Positions 1 to 9,640 are shown, numbered from the stretch's first letter. The stretch is 64,000 bases of DNA from Roseobacter sp. (GCA_024636495.1 JAGXGZ010000076.1:1-64000); one strand, 5' to 3'. Notes: generated from the sequence alone by a model not told the origin. Made by a program: numbers and translations.

Positions 1-84
1 CGCGCACTCGACGTCCTGCGGCGAGACACATCCAAGGGCTCTCTCACCATAAAAATCAAACGGGCAGGCTGGGACACCACCTTC

Positions 85-342
85 TTACGCAGCATTCTCA
101 GTGACTTGGCAACAACATGAGCCAAACGCGATTGCCCTGCTTCGACCCTTAGAGCGAACTTCGATTACTACATCGAACTCGACATCCGCTTCGCGAACCT
201 TGCAATAGTACTTCTTTTTTTTGTGCACTTCACAAAGATTGGCAGGGTAAATATCAAAGACATGTTTACCGCTAACGAGTTGACCGTAAAGGTAATCATA
301 AAGCTGATCTTCTAACTTGTTGCCCTTCTCGGTCGTATTCAT
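85..342 (-). pseudogene. Truncated restriction-endonuclease-like fragment
   Basis: An 85-residue frame whose first ~65 residues resemble the N-terminus of small restriction-endonuclease-like proteins: KGNKLEDQLYDYL near the start, then KKKKYYCKVREADVEFDVVIE. In such nuclease folds a conserved acidic residue is followed by a hydrophobic strand ending in E-x-K. Here the frame leaves the family pattern after the Gly-Arg-Ser at about residue 66-68 and stops with no E-x-K, so the catalytic centre is missing. The minus-strand reading frame next to it stays open to the window edge but does not restore the missing motif. I read this as a decayed or rearranged gene. A real small protein is less likely. 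The family assignment is from memory of similar proteins. Confidence 0.4.
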
Positions 343-613
343 TCAGTGTCATCCAGCTTGCCCAGTATATTGCGAGATAAACATCCAACTCGAACATGCA
401 AATAACAAGTACTTTCGGAATCAATATGACGCACAGCTTACATCAAAGCCTGCTTTAGGCTGGGAGCAGTCATTGCCGAAAATAGCGATCGGCAATAAAG
501 TCGCCACCGCGCAGTTATTCGACATCGACCTAAAGCAATAACCCCCAAAAGTTATTCCTGCGCCACAGACCAAATCCAAACGACCAACAGCACCGCGTCC
601 ACCCCCCTTACCC

Positions 614-2425
614 TCAGCCTTCCGCCTTCTCCTCAAGCACCAGCCACTCAGCCTCAGCATCTTGCAGCTTCTCGTGGCGCTCAACCAGCGCATCGGTGGC
701 TTTCTGAAACTTTACCGGATTGTCGGTATAAAGCGCAGGATCGCTCATCAGCTCTTCCAGCTTGGTGATCTCGGCCTCAAGGCGGGCGATCTCGACGGGC
801 AAGGCCTCAAGCCGGTGTTTTTCGGTAAAGCTAAGCCCGGTTTGCGCGGCAGCTTTGGGCTTGTCGCCCTTGGCCCCCGGTTTGGCTTTTGCAATTACGC
901 TTTGGTCAAAGTCATCTTGCTGGCGCTGTTCCAGATAATCTGTCCAACCGCCCGCATAGACCGTGGCCTTGCCGTCACCCTCCATCGCAATGGTCGTCGC
1001 GGCAACGCGGTCAAGGAAGTCGCGGTCGTGGCTGACCAGCAGCACGGTGCCATCATAGGTCGACAGCAATTCCTGCATCAAATCAAGGGTTTCAACGTCC
1101 AGATCGTTCGTCGGCTCATCGAGCACCAGCATGTTGCTGGACCGCGCCATGATCTTGGCCAGCAGCAACCGCGCCTTTTCGCCCCCTGACAGGGACCGCA
1201 CGGGGGCGCGCGCCTGTGCCTCGTCAAACAGGAACTCTTTGAGATACCCAACAACATGTTTCGGCATGCCGCGCACTAGGATCTGATCAGCCTTGCCCGA
1301 CACCCGCATCTCGGGATCGCCGGTCAGGCTGTCCCACAGCGACATGTCGCCATCCAACTGCGCGCGCGCCTGATCGAACAAGGCGATCTCAAGGTTCGTA
1401 CCCAGTTTTATGGTGCCACCGTCGGGCTGTTCCTTGCCAATCAGCATGTTCAAAAGCGTCGTTTTGCCCACACCATTGGGGCCTACTAGCGCAATCCGGT
1501 CGCCCCGCTGGATCGTAATGTCAAAGGGCCGCAATATCGTCTTGTCGCCAAAGGCTTTGGTGATGCCTATCGCCTCGACCACCTTGCGGCCCGACTTTGG
1601 CCCGGCCTCAAGCGCCATTGCGGCGGCACCTTGCCGCGTGATCTGGCTGGCACGTTCGGCGCGCAAATCCTGCAAGGCGCGCACGCGGCCTTGGTTGCGC
1701 TTGCGCCGCGCGGAAATACCTTCAACAGCCCAGCGTGCCTCCGCCTTGATCTTGCGGTTCAGCTTGTGGCGCTGCATGTCCTCTTCTTCCCACATCTGAT
1801 CGCGCCAGGCCTCGAACCCGCCAAAACCAAATTCCTGCCTGCGCGTCACACCGCGGTCGATCCACAAGGTCGCACGGGTCAATTCGCGCAAAAACGCCCT
1901 GTCGTGGGAAATAATAACAAAGGCAGCCCGCGTGGTTTTCAGCTCATCCTCAAGCCAGCGGATCGCCTCGATGTCCAAATGGTTGGTCGGCTCGTCCAGC
2001 AACATCAGCTCGGGCTCTGACGCCATCAGCCGCGCCAATGCCGCCCGCCGCCGTTCACCGCCAGATGCGGTGCTCACAGGCCGTGCAGGGTCGAACTTCA
2101 ACCCTTCGCCCGCGCGCTCAACCTTGTACATCTCTGACGGATCAAGCCCGTGGGACGCGAAATCGCCCAAGGTCTCGAACCCGCTCAAATCGGGGTCCTG
2201 CTCCATGTAGCCGACGGACACGCCGGGGCCGACGATGACCTCGCCGCTGTCGGCTTCGACAAAGCCGGCCATGACTTTCATCAACGTCGATTTGCCTGAG
2301 CCGTTTCGCCCGACCAAAGCCAGCCTGTCACCCGGTTGAACAACCAAGGACATATCTTCGAATACGGGATCGCCGCCGAAAGTCAGCGTGATCTCGTTCA
2401 CTTGTAAAAGGGGTGCGCGTGCCAT
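614..2425 (-). CDS. uup: ABC-F family ATPase, Uup-like
   Basis: A 603-residue soluble protein with two ABC cassettes and no membrane segments, as in the ABC-F family that acts on ribosomes or DNA structures. Cassette 1 has Walker A GRNGSGKST (39-47), signature SGGER (121-125) and Walker B ending LLDEPTNHLD (142-151). Cassette 2 has GPNGVGKTT (315-323), LSGGEKAR (412-419) and VLDEPTNDLD (434-443). A charged, helical C-terminal tail from about residue 520 is probably the coiled-coil domain of the Uup branch. Start ATG at 2425. It stands alone, reading toward the truncated nuclease fragment. The family is certain; the Uup subfamily is inferred from the C-terminal extension. Confidence 0.93.
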   Translation of the reverse strand: MARAPLLQVNEITLTFGGDPVFEDMSLVVQPGDRLALVGRNGSGKSTLMKVMAGFVEADSGEVIVGPGVSVGYMEQDPDLSGFETLGDFASHGLDPSEMYKVERAGEGLKFDPARPVSTASGGERRRAALARLMASEPELMLLDEPTNHLDIEAIRWLEDELKTTRAAFVIISHDRAFLRELTRATLWIDRGVTRRQEFGFGGFEAWRDQMWEEEDMQRHKLNRKIKAEARWAVEGISARRKRNQGRVRALQDLRAERASQITRQGAAAMALEAGPKSGRKVVEAIGITKAFGDKTILRPFDITIQRGDRIALVGPNGVGKTTLLNMLIGKEQPDGGTIKLGTNLEIALFDQARAQLDGDMSLWDSLTGDPEMRVSGKADQILVRGMPKHVVGYLKEFLFDEAQARAPVRSLSGGEKARLLLAKIMARSSNMLVLDEPTNDLDVETLDLMQELLSTYDGTVLLVSHDRDFLDRVAATTIAMEGDGKATVYAGGWTDYLEQRQQDDFDQSVIAKAKPGAKGDKPKAAAQTGLSFTEKHRLEALPVEIARLEAEITKLEELMSDPALYTDNPVKFQKATDALVERHEKLQDAEAEWLVLEEKAEG

Positions 2426-2511
2426 GACCGCCAGCTAGCGCCCCCTCGCGTCCGGGTCAATGACCCCTCATTCCAAATGGTCTAAAATCCTCGCCGAAGG
2501 CATAGAATCTC

Positions 2512-3261
2512 TTAGGCCAGCCCCCGCAACAGGCGCTTGCGGTTTTCAGGGATGGCAGCGATCTCAAGCCCGGTGAAGACATGCAGCGTATTCATCTGCC
2601 GATCGATGACGGCGTGGTCGCTGACCCACCCCCCCATCAGCAGATATGTTCGCAGCAGGGGCGGCATATGAAGCATCGCTGATTTTTGATCCAACGTTTG
2701 GGGGCCATGATCGGCGAATCGGACAGCCTCGGCCGCGCTTTCGGCGGGTTGCCATCTTGGCGGGGCCAGATGGCGCGCCTGCAATAGCGCGAAGGCATGA
2801 AGATACGGCCGCATATCAACACCAGCAAAGGACGTGCATCCGAACAAAAGCCGGATACCGCGCGCATCTACAAATTGCGTCATGGCCCCCCAGGCGATGC
2901 GAACGACGTCGGGGTCCGACACGTCTGGATGAACGCAAAACCGGCCCAGTTCCATCATCGGCCCATCAAACGCTGCCAACCGACGCAGATCATAGAACTG
3001 CGCGGCATAGCTTTGATGGATCGCGGCCCCGCAAAATACCCAAGTCCGAAAGCAACACACAAGACGGCCACTGTCGGTCTCGCGTACCAAAACGTGATCC
3101 TGCGAAGGATCGAATGCGTCAATATCCTGGGATGATCTTAGCCCGAACGCCAACGCCCTGAGGGATTGCGCGGCTTGAATGTCTTGGGCTGATGTCGCGG
3201 TATAGACCCGGTACCGGCCCCGGATCAGCCCGATTGGGTCTTGCTGGGTGTCTTGGATCAT
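2512..3261 (-). CDS. olsB: Ornithine-acyl-ACP N-acyltransferase (OlsB-like)
   Basis: A 249-residue GNAT-fold acyltransferase. OlsB transfers a 3-hydroxyacyl chain from acyl carrier protein to the alpha-amino group of ornithine, the first step of ornithine-lipid synthesis at the inner membrane face. Family-typical stretches are RGRYRVYTATSAQDIQAAQ near the start, then LRALAFG and ELGRFCVHPD in the middle. I chose ATG 3261 (MIQDTQQ), because the longer frame to 3318 runs into bamE. Neither start has a strong ribosome site. The usual partner olsA, a lyso-ornithine-lipid acyltransferase, is not in the window. It follows bamE on the same strand by about 25 bases and may be co-transcribed. Confidence 0.8.
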   Translation of the reverse strand: MIQDTQQDPIGLIRGRYRVYTATSAQDIQAAQSLRALAFGLRSSQDIDAFDPSQDHVLVRETDSGRLVCCFRTWVFCGAAIHQSYAAQFYDLRRLAAFDGPMMELGRFCVHPDVSDPDVVRIAWGAMTQFVDARGIRLLFGCTSFAGVDMRPYLHAFALLQARHLAPPRWQPAESAAEAVRFADHGPQTLDQKSAMLHMPPLLRTYLLMGGWVSDHAVIDRQMNTLHVFTGLEIAAIPENRKRLLRGLA

Positions 3262-3286
3262 TTCCGTAGGCCAAAAGGTCTTTGGG

Positions 3287-3751
3287 CTAGCCGCCAAGAC
3301 CTGCGGGGCCAATGCCACCGATGTTGCCCAAAAGCTGACGGATGAACGACTTATTGCTGACCGCCGAGCTTGTCACGCGTCGCTCGAGTGTGATCACATT
3401 GCCGCGCTCAAGACCAAAGCGCTCGACGTTTTCGACGACACCATTGGCGCTGAAGCTGATGGCGACAACCTCGCGCTCGACTTCCTTGGGCCGCATAAAG
3501 CCGATCGCCTTGCGACGCGAGCGCACGTAGTAATAGCCCGAATTCGTCAGGAGCCCGGCAGACGCAGGAACACCAACCGTTGACGCAATGGTATCGCGGG
3601 TGTCTTGCCCGACAGTGATCTGGTCAAGGTCCTCTTGAGGCGGGATATAGCCATGGTTTTTGTACTGCGGCGCACAGGCCCCAAGCATAAGACCTGCACT
3701 CACGATAGTGGCGGTCAACAGCGTCTTCTTGACATGGCGATCTTTACGCAT
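3287..3751 (-). CDS. bamE: Outer membrane assembly factor BamE (SmpA/OmlA)
   Basis: A 154-residue lipoprotein. BamE is a periplasm-facing accessory subunit of the BAM complex that inserts beta-barrel proteins. The N-terminus has two Lys, a hydrophobic stretch and a lipobox LGAC with the acylated Cys at 26. The mature part carries the SmpA/OmlA pattern (ITVGQDTRDTIASTVGVPA, then YYYVRSRR). Start ATG 3751 is preferred over upstream in-frame codons because AGAGGG lies about 10 bases before it and the signal peptide then has normal length. It is divergent from yceD, with promoters presumably in the 90 bases between them. Confidence 0.87.
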   Translation of the reverse strand: MRKDRHVKKTLLTATIVSAGLMLGACAPQYKNHGYIPPQEDLDQITVGQDTRDTIASTVGVPASAGLLTNSGYYYVRSRRKAIGFMRPKEVEREVVAISFSANGVVENVERFGLERGNVITLERRVTSSAVSNKSFIRQLLGNIGGIGPAGLGG

Positions 3752-3841
3752 TCTTGGTGCCCTCTTGCCCTTGGGGATCATGGCTTTTATCTCGCATACA
3801 CCAAGCATGCCCTATGGTTCAAGAAACGAAAGCACAACATC

Positions 3842-4393
3842 ATGTCTCTCACGCCCCCAACTTCTACTGCATTGCGCGTTGCAGAGCTACCTCAGAACAC
3901 TGAAACGCCTTTCTCACTGCGTCCTGACGCTAATACCCTGCGTCAGATCGCAGACGAACTGGGGCTGACATCCTTGAAGAAATTGGCCTTCGAGGGCAAG
4001 CTGACCGCCCTTGGCAAGACCGATTGGCAACTTGACGCCCGCCTTGGGGCAACGGTTGTTCAACCCTGTGTGGTCACGCTTGAGCCGGTCATGACCCGCA
4101 TCGACACCAATATCACCCGCCTGTTTATCAAAGACTATAGCGAACCGGACGAGCCCGAGGCCGAAATGCCCGAAGATGACCGCTCCGAGCCTTTAACCCC
4201 TTGGATTGATCCAGCCGTCGTCATGATCGAGGCTTTGGCGCTTGAGGTTCCTGAATACCCGCGCGCAGCAGACGCCGAATTGGGAAAAGCAGTCTACACC
4301 AAGCCCGGCGAGGCACCGATGACCGACGAAGATGCACGTCCCTTTGCAGGGCTGGCGGATCTGCGCAAAAACCTTGAAGACGGCAAAGAGTGA
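3842..4393 (+). CDS. yceD: YceD / DUF177 family protein
   Basis: A 183-residue acidic protein of the YceD (DUF177) family, a group linked to 23S rRNA accumulation and encoded just upstream of rpmF and plsX in many bacteria. The signature VVQPCVVTLEPV with Cys76 is present, followed by a very acidic segment (residues ~105-125). I chose ATG 3842 because the longer frame to 3605 would overlap bamE and add an unrelated N-terminus. It begins the yceD-rpmF-plsX-fabH-ihfA-merR run. The precise molecular role is not settled. Confidence 0.85.
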   Translation: MSLTPPTSTALRVAELPQNTETPFSLRPDANTLRQIADELGLTSLKKLAFEGKLTALGKTDWQLDARLGATVVQPCVVTLEPVMTRIDTNITRLFIKDYSEPDEPEAEMPEDDRSEPLTPWIDPAVVMIEALALEVPEYPRAADAELGKAVYTKPGEAPMTDEDARPFAGLADLRKNLEDGKE

Positions 4394-4592
4394 CCGAACC
4401 GCTATCTTGGGCGCAAATCGGGGTTGCGTCGGCGCAGTTTCACAGTATTTTGCGCCCTTCACCCCAATTAAGGTTGGACATCGGATAGGCTTAGGCCTAA
4501 ACGCACGTCACGCCCAAACCGGGAGTTGATCTGAAACACGGTCGTCTTTGGCTACATGCCGCTGTACGACCCCGAAGGCAAAGGCACCAGAC

Positions 4593-4799
4593 ATGGCTGT
4601 CCAACAGAATAAAGTATCCAAATCGCGTCGCAACAACCGTCGCGCGCACGATTCGCTGACCGCTGCGAACCCGAACGAGTGCAACAACTGTGGCGAACTT
4701 AAGCGCCCACACCACATTTGTTCTGCTTGCGGTCACTACGATGACAATCAAGTCATCGCTCAGACAGAAGAAATCGACCTAGACGAAGACGCAGCGTAA
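4593..4799 (+). CDS. rpmF: 50S ribosomal protein L32
   Basis: A 68-residue protein that begins [13 protein letters not shown], typical of L32, and carries a zinc ribbon with Cys30, Cys33, Cys43 and Cys46. The basic N-terminus contacts 23S rRNA. The acidic C-terminal tail ([10 protein letters not shown]) is longer than in enterobacteria but common in alphaproteobacteria. The start is fixed by the conserved N-terminus. It sits 199 bases after yceD and 42 before plsX, the classic ribosome/fatty-acid gene order. Confidence 0.95.
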   Translation: MAVQQNKVSKSRRNNRRAHDSLTAANPNECNNCGELKRPHHICSACGHYDDNQVIAQTEEIDLDEDAA

Positions 4800-4841
4800 G
4801 CTGTCACTGTCAAACGCAGTTCATAAAAGGCTTCGCACCCG

Positions 4842-5918
4842 ATGACGGTCACGTCTGATCAGGCTAAAGCGAACGCCCCGCGCACCCTCATCTCAGTTGA
4901 TGCGATGGGGGGCGATCAGGGCCCGGCAATCGTTGTTGCCGGGTGCTCTGCGTCTGCGTCAAAGAATCCTGATATCAGTTTTGTGTTGCATGGGCCTGCT
5001 GCAACGCTTGAACCTTTGGTGGCAAAGCGCCCCGAGTTGCAGGGCCGCTGCATCGTGCGCGACGCGCAAGGCGTCGTGACGATGGACGATAAGCCCAGCA
5101 ATGTCGTACGCAACGGTAAAGATACCTCCATGTGGTCGGCTATCGAATCTGTCCGCACCGGAGAGGCGTCTGTAGCGGTAAGCTGCGGTAATACCGGCGC
5201 GCTTATGGCGTTGTCGATGATCCGGCTGAAAAAGCTGCCCGGCGTAAACCGCCCCGCGATTGCCGTGCTCTACCCTTCTACCAGTGCGCAGGGGTTCAAC
5301 GTGATGTTGGATGTGGGCGCTGACGTGCGTGCGGATGCAGACGATCTGCTGCGCTTTGCCTTGATGGGCAATTCCTATGCACGTAACGGCATGGATATTG
5401 CGCGTCCACGGGTCGGCCTGTTGAATGTGGGCACCGAAGAACACAAAGGCCGCACAGAACTGAAAGAGGCTTACGAGTTGATTCGTGATGCCGCTGCTGA
5501 TGCCGAATTCGACTTTGTCGGCTTCGTCGAGGGGGGTGATATCCCGGGCGATGCTGCCGATGTGATCGTCACCGACGGCTTTACCGGCAACATCGCGATC
5601 AAAACCGGCGAAGGCACTGCCACGCTGATCGGCAATGGCCTGCGCGAAGCGTTCAAACATTCAATCTGGTCCCGCGCAGCATCGCTTTTGGCCTATGGCT
5701 CCCTGCGCCGCGTCAGCAAGCGGTTTGATCCACGCAGGGTCAATGGCGGCGTATTTCTGGGGCTGAATGGCACAGTCGTGAAATCGCATGGTGCTGCGGA
5801 TGCAACGGGCGTATCATCGGCGATCAAGCTGGCCGCACGTCTGGCCGAAAGTGAATTTACCAACCGGCTTGCTGCACGCGTCGCGTCCGCCCAGCCGGTG
5901 AAAGAGACCGACGAATGA
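4842..5918 (+). CDS. plsX: Phosphate acyltransferase PlsX
   Basis: A 358-residue peripheral membrane enzyme that makes acyl-phosphate from acyl-ACP for glycerophospholipid synthesis. The family motif DAMGGDQGP is at residues 20-28, and SCGNTGAL and the C-terminal GxNGTVVKSHG motif are present. Length is normal. Start ATG 4842 lies about 12 bases after an AAAAGG stretch. The stop overlaps the fabH start by four bases (ATGA), so the two are translationally coupled. Confidence 0.96.
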   Translation: MTVTSDQAKANAPRTLISVDAMGGDQGPAIVVAGCSASASKNPDISFVLHGPAATLEPLVAKRPELQGRCIVRDAQGVVTMDDKPSNVVRNGKDTSMWSAIESVRTGEASVAVSCGNTGALMALSMIRLKKLPGVNRPAIAVLYPSTSAQGFNVMLDVGADVRADADDLLRFALMGNSYARNGMDIARPRVGLLNVGTEEHKGRTELKEAYELIRDAAADAEFDFVGFVEGGDIPGDAADVIVTDGFTGNIAIKTGEGTATLIGNGLREAFKHSIWSRAASLLAYGSLRRVSKRFDPRRVNGGVFLGLNGTVVKSHGAADATGVSSAIKLAARLAESEFTNRLAARVASAQPVKETDE

Positions 5919-6886
5919 CTTTGCGATCTGTGATTATCGGTGCGGGCCATTACCTGCCGACACGCGTTGTTGAAAACGCTGAATTCGAAGGTAAAATCGA
6001 CACCGATGATGCATGGATCCGGTCCCGTTCGGGGATTGAGCGGCGCCATTTTGTAGGCGAGGACGAGACAACGTCGACGATGGCAACGGCTGCAGCGCTC
6101 GCAGCCCTTAAAGATGCAGGTAAAACCGCTGGCGACATAGATGCGATAATACTGGCCACCTCGACCCCCGATCTGACCTTCCCCTCTGCAGCGACGATGG
6201 TTCAGGCGCAGCTTGGCATGGAAACGGGGTTTGCATTCGATATTCAGGCTGTCTGCGCCGGTTTCATCTTTGCACTGGCAAACGCGAATGCGTTGATTCT
6301 GTCGGGCCAGGCCAAGCGCGTCCTTGTTATCGGAGCCGAAACATTCTCGAAAATCATGGATTGGACGGATCGCAGCACCAGCGTGCTTTTTGGCGACGGT
6401 GCAGGTGCGCTGTTGCTGGAAGCGCAAGAAGGCCAAGGCACCCCTGAGGATCGTGGCATACTATCCACAGACCTGAACTCTGACGGTCGTTACCGCGATC
6501 TGCTTTATGTCGATGGCGGCGTAAGCACAGGCACAACTGGCTACCTAAGGATGCAAGGGAATCAGGTTTTTCGCCATGCGGTAGAAAAGCTGGCCGCGAC
6601 GGCAACCACCGCGATGGAACGTGCAGGCGTCACCGCAAAAGACATCGACTGGGTCGTCCCCCATCAGGCAAATATCCGTATTATTCAAGGGACTGCCAAA
6701 AAACTGAACCTGCCGATGGAACAAGTTATCGTCACCGTTCAGGATCACGGCAACACATCCGCCGCGTCCATCCCGCTGGCTTTATCCGTGGGCAAACAGC
6801 GCGGCCAAATCAAGCAAGGCGACCTTTTGGTGACCGAAGCGATCGGCGGTGGTCTTGCTTGGGGCGCGGTCGTCCTGCGGTGGTAA
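5915..6886 (+). CDS. fabH: 3-oxoacyl-ACP synthase III (FabH)
   Basis: A 323-residue ketoacyl-ACP synthase III that condenses acetyl-CoA with malonyl-ACP to start fatty-acid chains. The catalytic triad is visible: Cys114 in AVCAGF, His250 in VPHQAN and Asn280 in DHGNTSAA. It is coupled to plsX by the ATGA overlap. The gap to ihfA holds a separate promoter, so fabH probably ends the lipid transcript at least part of the time. Confidence 0.96.
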   Translation: MTLRSVIIGAGHYLPTRVVENAEFEGKIDTDDAWIRSRSGIERRHFVGEDETTSTMATAAALAALKDAGKTAGDIDAIILATSTPDLTFPSAATMVQAQLGMETGFAFDIQAVCAGFIFALANANALILSGQAKRVLVIGAETFSKIMDWTDRSTSVLFGDGAGALLLEAQEGQGTPEDRGILSTDLNSDGRYRDLLYVDGGVSTGTTGYLRMQGNQVFRHAVEKLAATATTAMERAGVTAKDIDWVVPHQANIRIIQGTAKKLNLPMEQVIVTVQDHGNTSAASIPLALSVGKQRGQIKQGDLLVTEAIGGGLAWGAVVLRW

Positions 6887-6930
6887 ACCGGCTTTTTGCC
6901 GCGCAAACAGAGCCTTACAGCCCATAGTTG

Positions 6931-6960
6931 TTGACAGCCCAAAACAACCCAGCCTATGTT
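6931..6960 (+). promoter_or_regulatory. Sigma70-type promoter before ihfA
   Basis: TTGACA at 6931-6936, an 18-base spacer and TATGTT at 6955-6960. A start near 6967 would leave a leader of about 17 bases before the ihfA ATG. It allows ihfA-merR expression independent of plsX-fabH. Inferred from sequence only. Confidence 0.55.
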
Positions 6961-6983
6961 GGTAGAAATACATGGGGGATGTA

Positions 6984-7286
6984 ATGGCCGACAAAACGTT
7001 GACCCGGATGGACCTTAGCGAAGCTGTGTTTCGCGAAGTAGGCCTTTCCCGGAATGAAAGTGCGCAGCTGGTAGAGGCCGTTCTTGAACACATGTCCGAT
7101 GCCTTGGTTAAGGGCGAACAGGTGAAAATCTCGTCTTTTGGAACATTTTCGGTGCGCGACAAATCTGCTCGCGTCGGCCGTAACCCCAAAACGGGCGAGG
7201 AAGTACCGATCAATCCCCGTCGCGTTCTGACCTTTCGCCCGTCCCATCTGATGAAGGACCGGGTTGCAGACGGGAACAAGCGTTGA
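6984..7286 (+). CDS. ihfA: Integration host factor subunit alpha
   Basis: A 100-residue DNA-bending protein that pairs with IhfB. It shows [13 protein letters not shown] and the arm tip [11 protein letters not shown], with the intercalating Pro68 in R-N-P. Start ATG 6984 is chosen because a GGGGG ribosome site lies six bases upstream; the in-frame ATG 12 bases earlier would put that site inside the gene. It is followed after four bases by the MerR-type gene, the usual ihfA neighbour. Confidence 0.94.
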   Translation: MADKTLTRMDLSEAVFREVGLSRNESAQLVEAVLEHMSDALVKGEQVKISSFGTFSVRDKSARVGRNPKTGEEVPINPRRVLTFRPSHLMKDRVADGNKR

Positions 7287-7290
7287 TCTG

Positions 7291-8346
7291 ATGCCCAAGT
7301 CTCCGGACGCATTCCGTACAATCTCAGAAGTAGCAGACTGGCTTGGCATCCAAGCGCATGTTCTGCGATTTTGGGAAAGCAAGTTTACACAAGTCAAACC
7401 GATTAAGCGTGCGGGTGGCAGACGGTATTACCGCCCTGCCGATATGCTGCTGCTTGGCGGCATCAAACGCATGCTGCACGACGATGGGCTGACCATCAAA
7501 GGCGTCCAAAAGGTATTGCGCGAAGAAGGCATGAACCACGTCTCTGCCCTCTCGGCTCCTTTGGATGAATTGTCCCAGACAGATTTTGACGATAATGACC
7601 TTGAAGCGATTGATATGGTCGCAATCGAGCCAAAACAGCCCGAGAGCGTTGTATTGCCCTTTGAAGCGGCGCGCTCGACGGGCCCCAAAGACATGCAAGA
7701 GCCTGAACTGTCCGAAGACCGAGGCCCCGAGTCAGCATTACAGGAAGGGCAGCCGGAACAGGTTGATCCTTTTCCCGCGCCAGAAACGCCAACGCCCGCC
7801 ATGCCCGCGCCGGATGCTTCTGAAAGCCCGCCATTTAAGCCGTCGGATGTCACAGAACCTGTGCCAGAGCCCGCCCCCCCGCAAGAGCCTATAGAAAGCA
7901 CGGCGCAGCCATCTGAAACTGAGGAAGTAATTTCAGAAGCTTCTGAACCAGACATCTCCGAAACACATTCCGTGTCGGAAGACACCGCTTTACCAGAACC
8001 CATCAAAGCGACACCGGACGAAACACTTGCCGAGGACGATTCTTCTGTCGAAGATCTGCCCGCATTCCTGCGCGAACCGCTCTCCGATCCCGAGGCGGAA
8101 CAGTCGGATAACATCCCAATAGCTCAGCCCACCGACGCAAAACCCCAAGCCAAACCACGCATCATCGACGTTCCAACTCAGATAGATGAAGCAACGATCC
8201 CTGCCCTTCCCGGTGCCCTCTCAGCGGCCCTGAATGCCAAGTCATGTACGTCGGAAACCGCCAAAGACCTTGCCCCCCTGCTGGCGCGTCTGGCGGCGCT
8301 GCGCGATTCAATGTCCTCTGGTCGCAAACCTGCGGCAAAAGACTGA
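7291..8346 (+). CDS. MerR-family transcriptional regulator (long form)
   Basis: A 351-residue protein with an N-terminal MerR-type winged helix (residues ~8-75: [19 protein letters not shown], then [11 protein letters not shown]). The rest is a long Pro/Glu/Ser-rich, probably disordered middle (~110-300) and a short helical C-terminus. There is no metal-binding Cys cluster. The partnership with ihfA is conserved in many bacteria. The target is unknown. The low-complexity middle, rich in PEP and SEP triplets, is the only unusual part. Start ATG 7291 lies four bases after the ihfA stop. Confidence 0.85.
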   Translation: MPKSPDAFRTISEVADWLGIQAHVLRFWESKFTQVKPIKRAGGRRYYRPADMLLLGGIKRMLHDDGLTIKGVQKVLREEGMNHVSALSAPLDELSQTDFDDNDLEAIDMVAIEPKQPESVVLPFEAARSTGPKDMQEPELSEDRGPESALQEGQPEQVDPFPAPETPTPAMPAPDASESPPFKPSDVTEPVPEPAPPQEPIESTAQPSETEEVISEASEPDISETHSVSEDTALPEPIKATPDETLAEDDSSVEDLPAFLREPLSDPEAEQSDNIPIAQPTDAKPQAKPRIIDVPTQIDEATIPALPGALSAALNAKSCTSETAKDLAPLLARLAALRDSMSSGRKPAAKD

Positions 8347-8414
8347 CGCGCCATGCGCTTTGCGGCAATTCACCCTTGCGCACACGCAATTATCAGGTAT
8401 GAACCGCGTCATGT

Positions 8415-8491
8415 CGGGCTATGGCGCAGCCTGGTAGCGCGTCCGTCTGGGGGACGGAAGGTCGCAGGTTCGAGTCCTGCTAGCCCGACCA
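8415..8491 (+). tRNA. tRNA-Pro (anticodon GGG)
   Basis: A 77-base cloverleaf with acceptor CGGGCTA paired to TAGCCCG, D arm GCGC/GCGC, anticodon stem TCCGT/ACGGA with loop CTGGGGG giving anticodon GGG, T arm GCAGG/CCTGC with TTCGAGT, and an encoded CCA end. Confidence 0.96.
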
Positions 8492-8503
8492 ACCGACATA
8501 AAA

Positions 8504-8537
8504 CAAACGCCCGCGCCTGTAACGGCGCGGGTGTTTG
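8504..8537 (+). terminator. Stem-loop after tRNA-Pro
   Basis: A 14-base stem (CAAACGCCCGCGCC pairing with GGCGCGGGTGTTTG, one G-U pair) around loop TGTAAC. The stem's own T-rich 3' end fits an intrinsic terminator. It separates the tRNA from dcd, whose ATG is 18 bases later. Confidence 0.65.
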
Positions 8538-8555
8538 CATTTGAAAGGTCCGGAC

Positions 8556-9635
8556 ATGGGCGGTGTGATCCCAAACCAGCAAATCAGCGATATGATCAGC
8601 GCGGGCCAGATCAGTGGCACCCTGCCTGTTGATCCTGCCCAGATCCAACCCGCCAGCCTTGATATGCGCCTTGGGACAGTCGCCTACCGCGTCCGCGCCT
8701 CGTTTCTTGCCGGTCACGGGGCAAAGGTCGTGGACCGCTTGGCAGAATTCGAAATGCATCGGGTTGATCTGACCCACGGTGCCGTACTGGAAAAAGGCTG
8801 CGTTTATGTCGTGCCTTTAATGGAAAGCCTTGCACTGCCCGCGGATATCTCGGCCGTGGCCAATGCCAAAAGCTCGACCGGACGGCTTGATCTGCTGACC
8901 CGTACAATCACGGATGGCGGCACGGAATTTGACCGTGTCGGCCCCGGCTATGCTGGTCCGCTTTACGCTGAAATCTGCCCACGCTCTTTTTCGGTTCTCG
9001 TGCGCCCCGGCATGCGCCTGAACCAGATCCGCTTTTCAACAGGCAACGCCTCGCTGAACGATGATGCGTTGCGCATCTTGCATGCGCAGACCCCGCTGGT
9101 CGACGGCGTTGCCGTCATTGATGATGGCTTGGGCTTTTCGGTCGACCTGCGCCTGCCCGATACCACCTTGGTTGGCTACCGTGCCAAACCGCACACAGGG
9201 GTGATCGATCTTGACCAAATCGGCCACTACACCCCAGCCGACTATTGGGAAGAAGTGCACAGTGACAACGGCCAGATCATCCTTGATCCCGGCGCCTTCT
9301 ACATTCTTGTCAGCCGCGAAGCCGTGACGATACCACCTGAATATGCCGCCGAAATGGCCCCTTACCTTGCCATGGTGGGCGAATTTCGGGTGCATTACGC
9401 AGGTTTCTTCGATCCCGGCTTTGGTTATGCAGATGCTGGTGGTGCAGGATCACGCGGCGTGCTCGAGGTACGATGCCACGAGGCCCCCTTCGTGCTTGAA
9501 CACGGACAGGTGGTTGGCCGTCTGGTCTATGAAAAAATGGCCCAAGTGCCGACACAGCTTTACGGAACGGGCATCGCCTCAAACTACCAAGGCCAGGGAC
9601 TAAAGCTCAGCAAACACTTCCGTGCGCCGCGCTAA
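8556..9635 (+). CDS. dcd: 2'-deoxycytidine 5'-triphosphate deaminase (double-length form)
   Basis: A 359-residue protein, about twice the usual Dcd length. It is of the alphaproteobacterial form that spans two trimeric dUTPase/Dcd-like folds. It deaminates dCTP to dUTP for thymidylate synthesis. Motifs: QPASLDMRLG (~31), SSTGRLDLLTR (~108) and a second-half VHYAGFFDPGFGYAD (~285). Start ATG 8556 is preferred over an upstream in-frame codon inside the terminator stem; GAAAGG lies about eight bases before it. Confidence 0.88.
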   Translation: MGGVIPNQQISDMISAGQISGTLPVDPAQIQPASLDMRLGTVAYRVRASFLAGHGAKVVDRLAEFEMHRVDLTHGAVLEKGCVYVVPLMESLALPADISAVANAKSSTGRLDLLTRTITDGGTEFDRVGPGYAGPLYAEICPRSFSVLVRPGMRLNQIRFSTGNASLNDDALRILHAQTPLVDGVAVIDDGLGFSVDLRLPDTTLVGYRAKPHTGVIDLDQIGHYTPADYWEEVHSDNGQIILDPGAFYILVSREAVTIPPEYAAEMAPYLAMVGEFRVHYAGFFDPGFGYADAGGAGSRGVLEVRCHEAPFVLEHGQVVGRLVYEKMAQVPTQLYGTGIASNYQGQGLKLSKHFRAPR

Positions 9636-9640
9636 CCCAC

